Both the position numbers and the translations under genes were made by a program. From assembly GCF_020860705.1 (NCBI RefSeq), contig NZ_JAJBTT010000054.1, positions 1 to 64,000 on the forward strand: a stretch of DNA of 64,000 nt, written 5' to 3'. This DNA comes from Akkermansia sp. GTDB lineage: Bacteria; Verrucomicrobiota; Verrucomicrobiia; Verrucomicrobiales; Akkermansiaceae. The notes beneath the pieces were generated by a model. The model worked only from the letters and a program-made list of their open reading frames with translations, made no database searches and was not told the DNA's origin. The stretch's first letter is position 1, and every line of letters begins with the position of its first letter. Positions 35,174-43,064 of this stretch are shown here, one piece after another.

Positions 35174-35947
35174 ATGCCGACCATGCAGACATTCAGGCTT
35201 TTGCTTGCTGCCGCTCTTTTGTGCGGATGGAGTTCCTGCTGCACTCCTCCGGATGAGGATTTTGTACAGAAACCGTATGTGCAGCAGCAGATGTCAGGAC
35301 TGGCGAATGCCTTTCTGGCGCTGCTGCCGCCGGACAAGGCCGCTCTTCCCGCCGCCCGGGAGGAAGCCAAATGGCTGGCTGACACCGCCGTAGTCCAGTC
35401 CGCCGCAATCGCCCGCGAGAACAGAACCGTTCTCTTTGGCTGGCTGAACAACATCCTGGTCAATTCCAACCTGCGCGACAGGGGGCTCTGCTGGCAGGTC
35501 CAGCAGGATTTGTACCGTGACATGCGCCGCCGCCCCGTGAAGTATTTCCGGGTGGGGCTGACCATCCGCGACCATGGAACAGGGCGGGAGCACAGCTGCG
35601 TGTACGTGAACGCCGCCGGCGGAGGATTGCAGGGCTCCATCGTCCTGGACGCATGGAAAAACTGCGGGCACCTGGTGGCGCTGACCCAGAAGGACCGGAC
35701 AGGCGGCAAATGGGAAGAGGACTGGCGGGAGCCTTTCGTCTCCGCAGCTTTTCCGGAAGGGCATTCCTACGGAATGAAACATCATCTGGTCTGGCCCGGA
35801 TGGGCCAAGAAACGCCCGATGCTGATTCAGCGGATGTTCCAGTCCGGCCAGCAGGAGGAAGTGAAAGGCGGCGTCTCCACTGCCTCCGCTCCCCGGCAGG
35901 CAGCCGCTTCAGGTACTAAAGGGACCGGCACGCAAAAGGCTGCTTAA
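35174..35947 (+). CDS. Putative lipoprotein, conserved hypothetical
   Basis: 257 residues. Hydrophobic start (FRLLLAAALLCGWSSCC) that could be a lipoprotein signal, though the lipobox is atypical; start at ATG 35174 or 35183. The central region (about residues 75-210) has a globular look with FRVGLTIRDHGTGREHSCVYVNAAGGG and a conserved-looking Cys and His set, reminiscent of a small peptidase or transglutaminase-like fold, but no family is recognised. The C-terminus is Ala/Gly/Thr low complexity. It is followed by 220 nt before the next, opposing gene. Confidence 0.6.
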   Translation: MPTMQTFRLLLAAALLCGWSSCCTPPDEDFVQKPYVQQQMSGLANAFLALLPPDKAALPAAREEAKWLADTAVVQSAAIARENRTVLFGWLNNILVNSNLRDRGLCWQVQQDLYRDMRRRPVKYFRVGLTIRDHGTGREHSCVYVNAAGGGLQGSIVLDAWKNCGHLVALTQKDRTGGKWEEDWREPFVSAAFPEGHSYGMKHHLVWPGWAKKRPMLIQRMFQSGQQEEVKGGVSTASAPRQAAASGTKGTGTQKAA

Positions 35948-36090
35948 GAGAGACTGGCGCCCGGGAATAGGCGCGTGCGGTGGCGGCATGAAACGTGCCT
36001 GCCTTTCCTGCATGGGTGAAGCGTCCGCTTTTTTACGGGAAAGTCCGGTGAAATGGGGAATAGCGGAGTAAAAAGCAGGTTCAGGGCAAA

Positions 36091-36122
36091 GAAAAACGCA
36101 CTCAGTGCGTACACCGAGTGCG
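36091..36122 (-). terminator. Terminator of the small lipoprotein gene
   Basis: On the minus strand CGCACTC, a 12-nt loop, GAGTGCG, then TTTTTCTTT. Textbook rho-independent form, 50 nt after the lipoprotein stop. Confidence 0.85.
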
Positions 36123-36171
36123 GATTAATTGGATGATTTGCTAATGTTGCAGGGCAAGCCCCGCTGCAAAC

Positions 36172-36300
36172 TTATTTGCCCTTGGCCTGCACAACCGGAG
36201 CGGGAGCAGGAGCGGTGGTTTGCTGTTGCTGCTGCTGCTGGGAGCAGGAAGCAACCAGGCAAGCGGCGCCGGCGATGGCGAGGATAGCGATGTTCTTCAT
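36172..36300 (-). CDS. Small poly-Gln lipoprotein (42 aa)
   Basis: 42 codons starting ATG 36300. The signal MKNIAILAIAGAACLVASC ends in a good lipobox (VASC). The mature peptide would be only 24 residues: Cys, Ser, seven Gln encoded by CAG/CAA repeats, Thr-Thr, an Ala-Pro run and VVQAKGK. Entericidin-like small lipoproteins have this size and form. It has its own leader with a perfect hairpin and a strong terminator, which argues that it is a real, well-expressed gene. Function unknown. Confidence 0.75.
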   Translation of the reverse strand: MKNIAILAIAGAACLVASCSQQQQQQQTTAPAPAPVVQAKGK

Positions 36301-36335
36301 AATTCGAATTAAATACAGTGTTTATTAACTACTGG

Positions 36336-36357
36336 AACCTCCGCATCCACGGAGGTT
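36336..36357 (-). promoter_or_regulatory. 5' leader hairpin of the small lipoprotein
   Basis: Perfect 8-bp stem AACCTCCG with a 6-nt loop, 36 nt upstream of the start codon, not followed by a U tract. A possible promoter (TTGATT, 16 bp, TACATT) lies just upstream, which would put the hairpin at the 5' end of the mRNA, where it could stabilise the transcript. Confidence 0.45.
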
Positions 36358-36428
36358 TGCTGGGACCAATGTAAATGGTGACAAGTAGAAATCAAGAGAT
36401 TTTCTTGTTCCATGTCACGGCATTACAG

Positions 36429-36468
36429 AAAAGAGCAGGACCCCCGATTTCAAGGATCCTGCTCTTTT
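36429..36468 (-). terminator. Terminator of hpf (bidirectional form)
   Basis: AAAAGAGCAGGA and its complement (12 bp) around a 16-nt loop, ending in a T run on either strand. It starts 34 nt after the hpf stop and would serve that gene. Confidence 0.8.
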
Positions 36469-36502
36469 TTATGCGTTATGAAAAACGGTCCGTTTTTTAC
36501 GA

Positions 36503-37096
36503 TTACAACGTGGGGCCGAGTTCAATAATGGAATAGTCCCCGTCCGGACGCCGGTAGACGATCTGGAGCACGTCGCGACGCGCATTTCTGTAGAGCACGA
36601 AGGGCTTATCGGAAAGTTCCAGTTCCATGATGGCTTCCTCCTTGTAAAGCTTCTTGAGATTGTAGCTTTCTCTGTGAATGATCAGGGGTTCCGGATCTTC
36701 CTTAGAATCGCCGGGGTAATCCAGCACGGAATCGTCATAAACCGTTTCATCCAGCTTGCGGATGGTTTCCTGGTGATGAGGGCGGAAATTCTTCATCAGG
36801 CGCGTCTTGTGCTTGCGCATGCGGCGCATGATCTTGGTGATCGTTTCGTCGATGCAGGCATACATGTCCGCCCCTTCCGTGGAAGCGTCAATGGTGATAT
36901 GGTCTGAACAGAACAGGATCACCTGGGAAATCTTGCGGTCGCGTTGCACATCAAGCAATACTTTAACCTCCATAATGCGCGGGAAGTCCAGCCGGATCCC
37001 CTCAATCTTTTTCGTTACGAATTCACGAATCGCGTCTGTGACTTCCACGTGGCGTCCCGTGATCGTAATGGGTGTGTTTACGTTTACCTTTTGCAT
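36503..37096 (-). CDS. hpf: Long-form ribosome hibernation-promoting factor
   Basis: 197 residues. The N-terminal HPF/RaiA domain (ITITGRHVEVTDAIREFVTKK ... DMYACIDETITKIMRRMRKHK) blocks the decoding centre. After a linker, the C-terminal dimerisation domain is present (MELELSDKPFVLYRNARRDVLQIVYRRPDGDYSIIEL). The two-domain long form makes 100S ribosome dimers in stationary phase. One of the few genes here with a clear ribosome binding site: AGAGGT 7 nt before the ATG. Confidence 0.93.
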   Translation of the reverse strand: MQKVNVNTPITITGRHVEVTDAIREFVTKKIEGIRLDFPRIMEVKVLLDVQRDRKISQVILFCSDHITIDASTEGADMYACIDETITKIMRRMRKHKTRLMKNFRPHHQETIRKLDETVYDDSVLDYPGDSKEDPEPLIIHRESYNLKKLYKEEAIMELELSDKPFVLYRNARRDVLQIVYRRPDGDYSIIELGPTL

Positions 37097-37385
37097 TGTC
37101 GTACCTCTTTCTAGTTGATGTTAATGCGCGGACCCAGTCCGCACCTTTCAAGATATACAGATTTGACAATGTTTGTCGAGGAATCCTTTCTTTTTTCCGC
37201 ATCCGTGACCGGGCGTTTTTCCGGGCCAGGACGGCGCGGGAGGAGACTGGTGCAGCCTGTTACCCGTTGTGTTCCAAGCCGACGCAAGAAGGGGGCCTTT
37301 TTCCGTCTCTTGCCGTTGTCTCCGGAACGCGCCGCCGGGCCTTTGTCATACGGCGGCAATCATGAAAAATTTTATCTGAAAATAC
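37097..37385. other. Divergent region between hpf and the initiator tRNA
   Basis: No gene is supported. On the minus strand a weak promoter for hpf may be TCGACA, 16 bp, TATATC (about 37178-37151). The rest, about 200 nt of mixed composition, shows nothing recognisable. Confidence 0.4.
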
Positions 37386-37413
37386 TTGACAAGCCGGGAA
37401 GATGGGTTATAAC
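37386..37413 (+). promoter_or_regulatory. Promoter of the initiator tRNA
   Basis: TTGACA (37386-37391), 16-bp spacer, TATAAC (37408-37413). The predicted start is near 37420, 27 nt before the mature tRNA end. Close to consensus, as expected for a stable RNA. Confidence 0.8.
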
Positions 37414-37446
37414 AATCACGCATTCCTCTACGGATGCTCTCTAAAT

Positions 37447-37523
<77 letters not shown>

Positions 37524-37527
37524 TTTG

Positions 37528-37560
37528 AAAACCCTGCAAGTCAAAAGCTTGCAGGGTTTT
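37528..37560 (+). terminator. Terminator of the initiator tRNA
   Basis: 13-bp perfect stem AAAACCCTGCAAG, 7-nt loop, complementary arm ending in TTTTT. It lies 5 nt after the tRNA. Confidence 0.9.
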
Positions 37561-37608
37561 TGTTTGAGCAGGAGGTAGTTTTTGTGTGCCGGGTTCAAGG
37601 TATATTAA

Positions 37609-38156
37609 GAGTCCGGCCTCCCCACCTGCAACGCTCCCTTCAAGGGAGAAAAGCGCATGCCTTTTGAAGGCGGCGTTCGCGTTCCCATGATCGTCCGCTA
37701 TCCTGCGGATTCTCGTCTCCAGCCGGGTTCCGTCTGTAAGCAGGTCATTTCCGCCGTCGACATCCTGCCTGCGATGCTGGTGAAAATGGAGCCCCCATTC
37801 CCAACAATCTGGACGGCATGGACATGCTGCCCCTGATCGCCATGAAGGAGAACAAGGTGCCGCGGACGCCCTATTGGCGTACGGATTATACCTCTGCCAT
37901 CATGGACGGCGATGCGAAGTACCTGCTCGTGCCCGACCGGGCTCCTCAGCTGTATGATGTTGTAAAAGATTACCGGGAAATGGATGATCTTTATCCCGGG
38001 AACATGGAAAAAGCCGCTCCGCTGGCCCGCAAACTGGGGACCTACCTGAAGACGACTCCCGCTTTCCGCTTTCCGGATACCATTTTTTGGTCTTCCTGTT
38101 TGATGAAGCAGTACGACCATGCGCGTCCTGCCGTCCAATCCGGGGCGGGCAAATAA
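37609..38156 (+). pseudogene. Sulfatase remnant (C-terminal fragment, frameshifted)
   Basis: Two reading frames together give the C-terminal part of an arylsulfatase. The first (from 37609) has NAPFKGEKRMPFEGGVRVPM and VISAVDILPAML, typical of the stretch after the catalytic core. Near 37792-37797, at a run of five C, the match moves to another frame: IPNNLDGMDMLPLI, YWRTDYTSAIMDGDAKYLLV and PQLYDVVKDYREMDDLYPGN, a standard sulfatase ending. The N-terminal two thirds, including the CxPxR formylglycine site, are absent. It begins about 50 nt after the tRNA terminator. Confidence 0.85.
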
Positions 38157-38181
38157 ATTTCCTGTTTTGTCCGGTGATATT

Positions 38182-38210
38182 CCCGGAGGATTCTTTCTGA
38201 ATCCTCCGGG
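38182..38210 (+). terminator. Terminator after the sulfatase remnant
   Basis: 12-bp perfect stem CCCGGAGGATTC, 5-nt loop, followed by GTTTCTT. It is 25 nt beyond the stop, suggesting the ancestral gene ended here. Confidence 0.75.
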
Positions 38211-38546
38211 GTTTCTTGGCATCATTTTCATCAACAGCCTGCCTCGTTGCAGTTGGTGGAATGTTTTTCCGCAATGGCGCTTGGAAAAGAGGAGTTTTCC
38301 AAAAGGAGTCATCCTTGAAAGGTGCGCCGGCGGCGGTCAGTATATTTTTACCGTTTTAAGGCGGCTGCGGGACATCACGACCTTCTTTGTTCTTGTGACG
38401 ACTAACAATAAAGGGTATGACACCGCTGGCCTATCTTTGCCGGGAGCTGCATGACTGATGAAACGGCATGCTTTCCGGCCGGGAAATAATCCTTTCATCC
38501 ATTCCGGAACGACTTTCCGGCCTACATTATTCAACATATTACAATT
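38211..38546 (+). promoter_or_regulatory. Upstream region of the GH31 gene
   Basis: 336 nt without a supported gene. A possible promoter is TTGTGA (38393-38398), 17 bp, TATGAC (38416-38421), which would leave a leader of about 120 nt. No operator or known RNA motif is recognised, and no Shine-Dalgarno sequence precedes the start. Confidence 0.35.
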
Positions 38547-41500
38547 ATGGGAAACTCAATTGACAATGGCATGTTCCGGAAGTCCGTTCTGCTGGCTTTC
38601 GGATTGTCCTTTTCCTTCTCCGGTTTTGCCCTTGCCGCATCAGGGGATCCGGCCCCGGAACAACAGGTCCAAACGGTGGAAGGCGCCAGGAAAATCAATC
38701 CTGCCGCCGTGGAAGTGCTGCTTGGGGAAAATCACCGGATGACGTTTGATTTTTACGGGGACAACGTTTTCCGGATATTCCGGGATGACAAGGGCGGCAT
38801 TATCCGTGATCCCAAGGCGGAACCGGAAGCCAGGATACTGGTGGACAATCCCCGGAAGCCTGTTTCCAGACTGGATGTGGCCGAGCAGGGTGGCGTGGTC
38901 GCCATCACCACGGGGAAGATCAGGATTGAGATAGACAAAAAAACCTCCCTCCTTAAAATCATCAATCTGAAGGACAATTCCGTGGTGGTGGAGCAGATGG
39001 CTCCCATTCTTTTTGAGAAGGGTAAAACCAGCCTGTCCCTGAAGGCGAACCCTGATGAATATTTTTACGGCGGCGGCGTGCAGAACGGCCGTTTTTCCCA
39101 CAAGGGGAAAGTGATTTCCATTGAAAACCAGAACAGCTGGACGGACGGAGGCGTGGCTTCCCCCACTCCCTTCTACTGGTCTACCAAGGGGTACGGCGTC
39201 CTGTGGCACACTTTCAAAAAAGGGCAGTATGATTTCGGATCCAAGGAAAAGAACCTGGTCAACCTCCAGCATGATGAAAATTACCTGGACGTCTTTTTCA
39301 TGGTCAACGATGGCCCTGTCAGCCTGCTGGGGGATTTCTACCAGCTCACCGGCACGCCCGTCCTGCTGCCCAAGTTCGCCTTTTACCAGGGCCATTTGAA
39401 CGCCTACAACAGGGATTACTGGAAGGAAGACGAAAAAGGCATCCTGTTTGAGGACGGCAAGCGGTACAAGGAAAGCCAGAAGGACAACGGAGGGATTAAG
39501 GAATCCCTGAACGGGGAGCTGGGCAACTACCAGTTTTCCGGCCGTGCCGTGGTGGACCGCTACAAGGCCCATGACATGCCCCTGGGATGGCTTCTGCCGA
39601 ATGACGGCTACGGGGCCGGCTACGGGCAGACGGATACCCTGGACGGCAATATTGCGAATTTGAAGAGCCTGGCGGAATACGCCCACAAGAACGGCGTGGA
39701 GATCGGGCTGTGGACCCAGTCCGACCTGCATCCCAAGCCGGAAATCAGCGCCCTGCTGCAGCGGGACATCGTCAAGGAAGTACGGGACGCCGGAGTTCGC
39801 GTGCTGAAGACGGACGTCGCCTGGGTGGGGGCCGGCTATTCCTTCGGCCTGAACGGCATTACGGATGTGGCCCAGATCATGACTTATTACGGAAACAACA
39901 GCCGTCCGTTCATCATCTCTTTGGACGGCTGGGCCGGAACCCAGCGGTATGCCGGCATCTGGACGGGCGACCAGACGGGCGGCGTCTGGGAATACATCCG
40001 TTTCCATATCCCCACGTACATCGGATCCGGCCTTTCCGGTCAGCCCAACATCTGTTCGGATATGGACGGCATTTTCGGCGGGAAGAACCCCCTGGTGAAT
40101 GCCCGTGATTTCCAGTGGAAGACCTTCACTCCCATGGAACTGAACATGGACGGCTGGGGAGCCAATGAAAAGTATCCCCATGTTTTCGAGGAACCCGTCA
40201 CTTCCATCAACCGGTGGTACCTGAAGCTGAAGTCGGAACTGCTTCCATACTCCTACAGCATCGCAGAGGAATCCGTTTCCGGCCTGCCCATGATCCGGGC
40301 CATGTTCCTGGAATATCCCAATCCCTATACCCTGGGTAAGGCGACCCAGTACCAGTTCCTGTACGGCCCCTATTTCCTGGTGGCTCCCATTTACCAGGAA
40401 ACGCGTGTGGACAAGGAAGGCAATGACGTTCGCCACGGCATTTACCTGCCGGAAGGACAGTGGATTGATTATTTCACCGGAGACCTGTACGAAGGCGGCA
40501 AGATTTACAATGACTTTGACGCTCCCCTGTGGAAACTGCCCGTGTTCGTCAAGAACGGCGCGATCATTCCCATGACGAATCCGAACAACAATGTTTCGGA
40601 AATTAACCCGAATCTCCGGATTTACGAGCTTTATCCGCACGGCAGTACTTCTTTCACCACGTATGACGACGACGGAGTGACGGAGGAATACCGGGCCGGC
40701 AAAGGCGTCCGCACGCTGGTTGAATCCAGGGTGGACGGCAAGAATAACGTGACCGTGACCGTTCATCCCGCCGTAGGGGATTTCAACGGCTTCCAGAAGA
40801 AGAAGGCCACGGAGTTCCGCATCAACGTGACGCAGAAGCCTTCCGGAATCTCTGCAAAGATCGGGGAAAACGGCGTTAACCTGGCGGAAGCGGCTTCCCT
40901 GGACGATTTCAAGTCCCGGGAAAACGTGTACTTCTATGACCAGGCTCCCAACCTGAACCGGTTTGCGACGAAGGGAAGCGAGTTTGAAAAGAAGGTGGTC
41001 ACCAAGAATCCGCAGTTGCTGGTGAAGCTGGCCGCGGCGGACATTACGGCGGCTCCCACCGTGCTGACTGTAGAAGGATTCCGTTTTGAACCCGCTGAAA
41101 AGTACCGCCTTTCTTCCGGAGTACTCACCGCTCCGGCGAATGCCGCCGTAACGGAGGAAAACGCGGCCGCGTACACCTTGAAGCCCTCGTGGGACGCCGT
41201 TCCGAATGCCGATTTTTATGAGATCGAGTTCGGCGGCATGCTGTACACCACGATCAAGGGCACGGAATTCCTGTTTGAGGATTTGGAGGCTGAAACGCCC
41301 TATTCCTTCAACGTGCGCGCCGTCAACCGTGACGGCCATTCCGGCTGGACGGCCATCAGTGCTAAGACCAAGGCCAATCCGCTTGAGTTCGCCATTCCGG
41401 GAATTGAAGGCGAGACGAGCGTGGAAAACCAGGGCAACTCCCTCGTGAAGCTGTTTGATTTCAAGGAAAAGGATGCCTGGCACACCAAGTATGGCGCGAA

Positions 41501-42479
41501 GGCCGTGCCGTTTGACCTGGTCATGGATCTGAAGACGATCAACAAGCTTGAGAAGTTCCATTACGTTCCCCGTGAGGATGGCGGCAACGGAACGTTGCTG
41601 AAGGGCACCGTCTACTACAGCATGGACCGGGAAAACTGGACGAAAGCCGGAACGTTCCAGTGGGACAAGAATGGCGAAGTGAAGATATTCAACTTCAAGG
41701 ACGCTCCCACGGCGCGCTACATCAAGCTGAACGTCACGGAAGGCGTGGGCGACTACGGCTCCGGCAGGGAAATCTATGTCTTCAAGGTTCCCGGCACGGA
41801 AAGCTATCTGCCGGGCGACATTAACAATGACGGCAAGATTGACCGTAATGACCTCACCTCCTATATCAACTACACGGGCCTGAGGAAGGGTGATTCCGAC
41901 TTTGAAGGTTATATCAGCAATGGGGACATCAACAAGAATGGCCTTATTGACGCCTACGATATTTCCGTGGTAGCCACCCAGCTGGAAGACGAGGCCGACG
42001 AGCCGCAGGAAGAGGCTAACAAGGACGAGGAAGCGGATAAGAAGGAGGGCGATGAGGACAAGGAGAAAGCCGCCGCAAAAGAGCAGAAGAAGGTTCACGT
42101 GGACGGAAAGCTCCTGCTCAGCACCGATAAGAAGAAGTACGCCAAGGGAGACGCCGTCAAGGTGACCGTCAAAGGCAGAAACCTCCGTCAGGTGAATGCC
42201 CTGAGCTTCGCCCTCCCCTATAATCCCCAGGATTTGGAATTCGTGGGCGTGGAAGTTAAAAACATGAAGAAGATGGAGAACCTGACGAACGACAGGCTTC
42301 ATACGAACGGTACAAAGGCTCTTTATCCCACCTTTGTCAATATTGGAGACAAGGAATCCGTTGAAGGTTCTTCCGAACTCTTTGTGTTGAAATTCAAGGC
42401 CAGGCGTGACGTGAAGTTCCAGCCGAAACTCACGGACGGCATGCTGGTGGATAAAAAATTGAATACCAAGAAATTATAA
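38547..42479 (+). CDS. Exported GH31 glycoside hydrolase with dockerin and cohesin-like modules
   Basis: 1310 residues. Signal peptide (FRKSVLLAFGLSFSFSGFALA); start at ATG 38547 or 38571. GH31 catalytic part about 60-720: WLLPNDGYGAGYG, nucleophile D423 in LKTDVAWVG, acid/base D475 in GIWTGDQTGG. After a beta domain come a fibronectin-III-like module (LKPSWDAVPNADFYEIEFGG), a CBM32/F5-8C-like module (about 960-1080), dockerin repeats (DINNDGKIDRND, DINKNGLIDAYD; from about 1091), an acidic Glu/Asp/Lys linker and a C-terminal cohesin-like beta domain (about 1190-1310). This resembles the GH31 subfamily of alpha-N-acetylgalactosaminidases acting on mucin O-glycans; alpha-glucosidase or alpha-galactosidase activity is possible. 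Next to a sulfatase remnant, it fits mucin breakdown. Confidence 0.9.
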   Translation: MGNSIDNGMFRKSVLLAFGLSFSFSGFALAASGDPAPEQQVQTVEGARKINPAAVEVLLGENHRMTFDFYGDNVFRIFRDDKGGIIRDPKAEPEARILVDNPRKPVSRLDVAEQGGVVAITTGKIRIEIDKKTSLLKIINLKDNSVVVEQMAPILFEKGKTSLSLKANPDEYFYGGGVQNGRFSHKGKVISIENQNSWTDGGVASPTPFYWSTKGYGVLWHTFKKGQYDFGSKEKNLVNLQHDENYLDVFFMVNDGPVSLLGDFYQLTGTPVLLPKFAFYQGHLNAYNRDYWKEDEKGILFEDGKRYKESQKDNGGIKESLNGELGNYQFSGRAVVDRYKAHDMPLGWLLPNDGYGAGYGQTDTLDGNIANLKSLAEYAHKNGVEIGLWTQSDLHPKPEISALLQRDIVKEVRDAGVRVLKTDVAWVGAGYSFGLNGITDVAQIMTYYGNNSRPFIISLDGWAGTQRYAGIWTGDQTGGVWEYIRFHIPTYIGSGLSGQPNICSDMDGIFGGKNPLVNARDFQWKTFTPMELNMDGWGANEKYPHVFEEPVTSINRWYLKLKSELLPYSYSIAEESVSGLPMIRAMFLEYPNPYTLGKATQYQFLYGPYFLVAPIYQETRVDKEGNDVRHGIYLPEGQWIDYFTGDLYEGGKIYNDFDAPLWKLPVFVKNGAIIPMTNPNNNVSEINPNLRIYELYPHGSTSFTTYDDDGVTEEYRAGKGVRTLVESRVDGKNNVTVTVHPAVGDFNGFQKKKATEFRINVTQKPSGISAKIGENGVNLAEAASLDDFKSRENVYFYDQAPNLNRFATKGSEFEKKVVTKNPQLLVKLAAADITAAPTVLTVEGFRFEPAEKYRLSSGVLTAPANAAVTEENAAAYTLKPSWDAVPNADFYEIEFGGMLYTTIKGTEFLFEDLEAETPYSFNVRAVNRDGHSGWTAISAKTKANPLEFAIPGIEGETSVENQGNSLVKLFDFKEKDAWHTKYGAKAVPFDLVMDLKTINKLEKFHYVPREDGGNGTLLKGTVYYSMDRENWTKAGTFQWDKNGEVKIFNFKDAPTARYIKLNVTEGVGDYGSGREIYVFKVPGTESYLPGDINNDGKIDRNDLTSYINYTGLRKGDSDFEGYISNGDINKNGLIDAYDISVVATQLEDEADEPQEEANKDEEADKKEGDEDKEKAAAKEQKKVHVDGKLLLSTDKKKYAKGDAVKVTVKGRNLRQVNALSFALPYNPQDLEFVGVEVKNMKKMENLTNDRLHTNGTKALYPTFVNIGDKESVEGSSELFVLKFKARRDVKFQPKLTDGMLVDKKLNTKKL

Positions 42480-42546
42480 GGTTGTTTCCTGATGCGGTTC
42501 CTCCTGTTCCGGCTGAATGCGTCGGCACATGGGGGACGCCATTGAT

Positions 42547-42590
42547 GGAAGGGCGTTCCCGCGGCTTTTCCGCCGTGGAAACGCCCTTCC
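42547..42590 (+). terminator. Terminator-like hairpin after the GH31 gene
   Basis: 19-bp stem beginning GGAAGGGCGTT with two non-Watson-Crick positions and a 6-nt loop. There is no U tract, so the function is less certain. It lies 68 nt after the GH31 stop. Confidence 0.55.
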
Positions 42591-43064
42591 GCCTATTCGG
42601 GACGATCCCGGGAGCGGGAACTGGAAACGATTCCATCCCCCTTTTCATTTCCGGAAGCGGCGGTGACGTGATGAGGCTGCCCCGGGAAGCGGATGAACCG
42701 TTTTTTTCTGGAGCGCCCGGCCTTTTCACGTATGTTGGGAGCGCCAGACAGGCGCCCATGATGCCATGACAGGCCCCGGATTTACCCCCTTGTTCTGTTC
42801 TCTGTTGACGGCCTCCCCTTTTCCGGGCGGCATGCTGGATGCGGGCATGATTTCATGTGCGGCGTTGGCAGTCCTCTCTTGTTCCGGCCGCCATACTTTG
42901 GGCGGGGATTGCGTCTCCCGGTGTTCTCATGGCGTACTTGGCCTTGCCAAGGCGCCGCTCTTTTCCTCTGTCCTGTCCGCGCGGGCGGACAGCCCTTTTG
43001 CAACGCTGGCTGCCGCCGTTTACGTGATGCTTTCAGTGACGGCGCAAGTCTGGTTTTATTCATC
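42591..43064. other. Long leader or intergenic region before the sulfite reductase gene
   Basis: 474 nt with no gene I can support. Short open frames exist on both strands but have no start context, family resemblance or domain. Several small hairpins are present (GGCGCC-type near 42740-42760, CTTGGC near 42940, CTGTCCG near 42980). No SAM, cobalamin or other known riboswitch core is recognised. Confidence 0.45.

Noticed and set aside
36198-36240. Triplet repeat in the small lipoprotein as a CRISPR-like or tandem array
   Set aside because: It is a short CAG/CAA run encoding Gln. No spacer-repeat structure is seen anywhere in the window.
37570-37608. Attachment site or integrated element at the initiator tRNA
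   Set aside because: No repeat of the tRNA 3' end was found downstream, and there is no integrase. The sulfatase remnant is more simply a decayed gene.
38640-42302. A 1220-codon open frame antisense to the GH31 gene, and similar long antisense frames (for example 14013-17069 plus, 38-1621 plus)
   Set aside because: They mirror the codon structure of the genes on the other strand in GC-rich DNA and contain no recognisable domain. The opposite strand encodes complete known proteins.
42591-43064. Riboswitch (SAM or cobalamin) upstream of the sulfite reductase
   Set aside because: Looked for the conserved cores and did not find them; only unrelated small hairpins are present.
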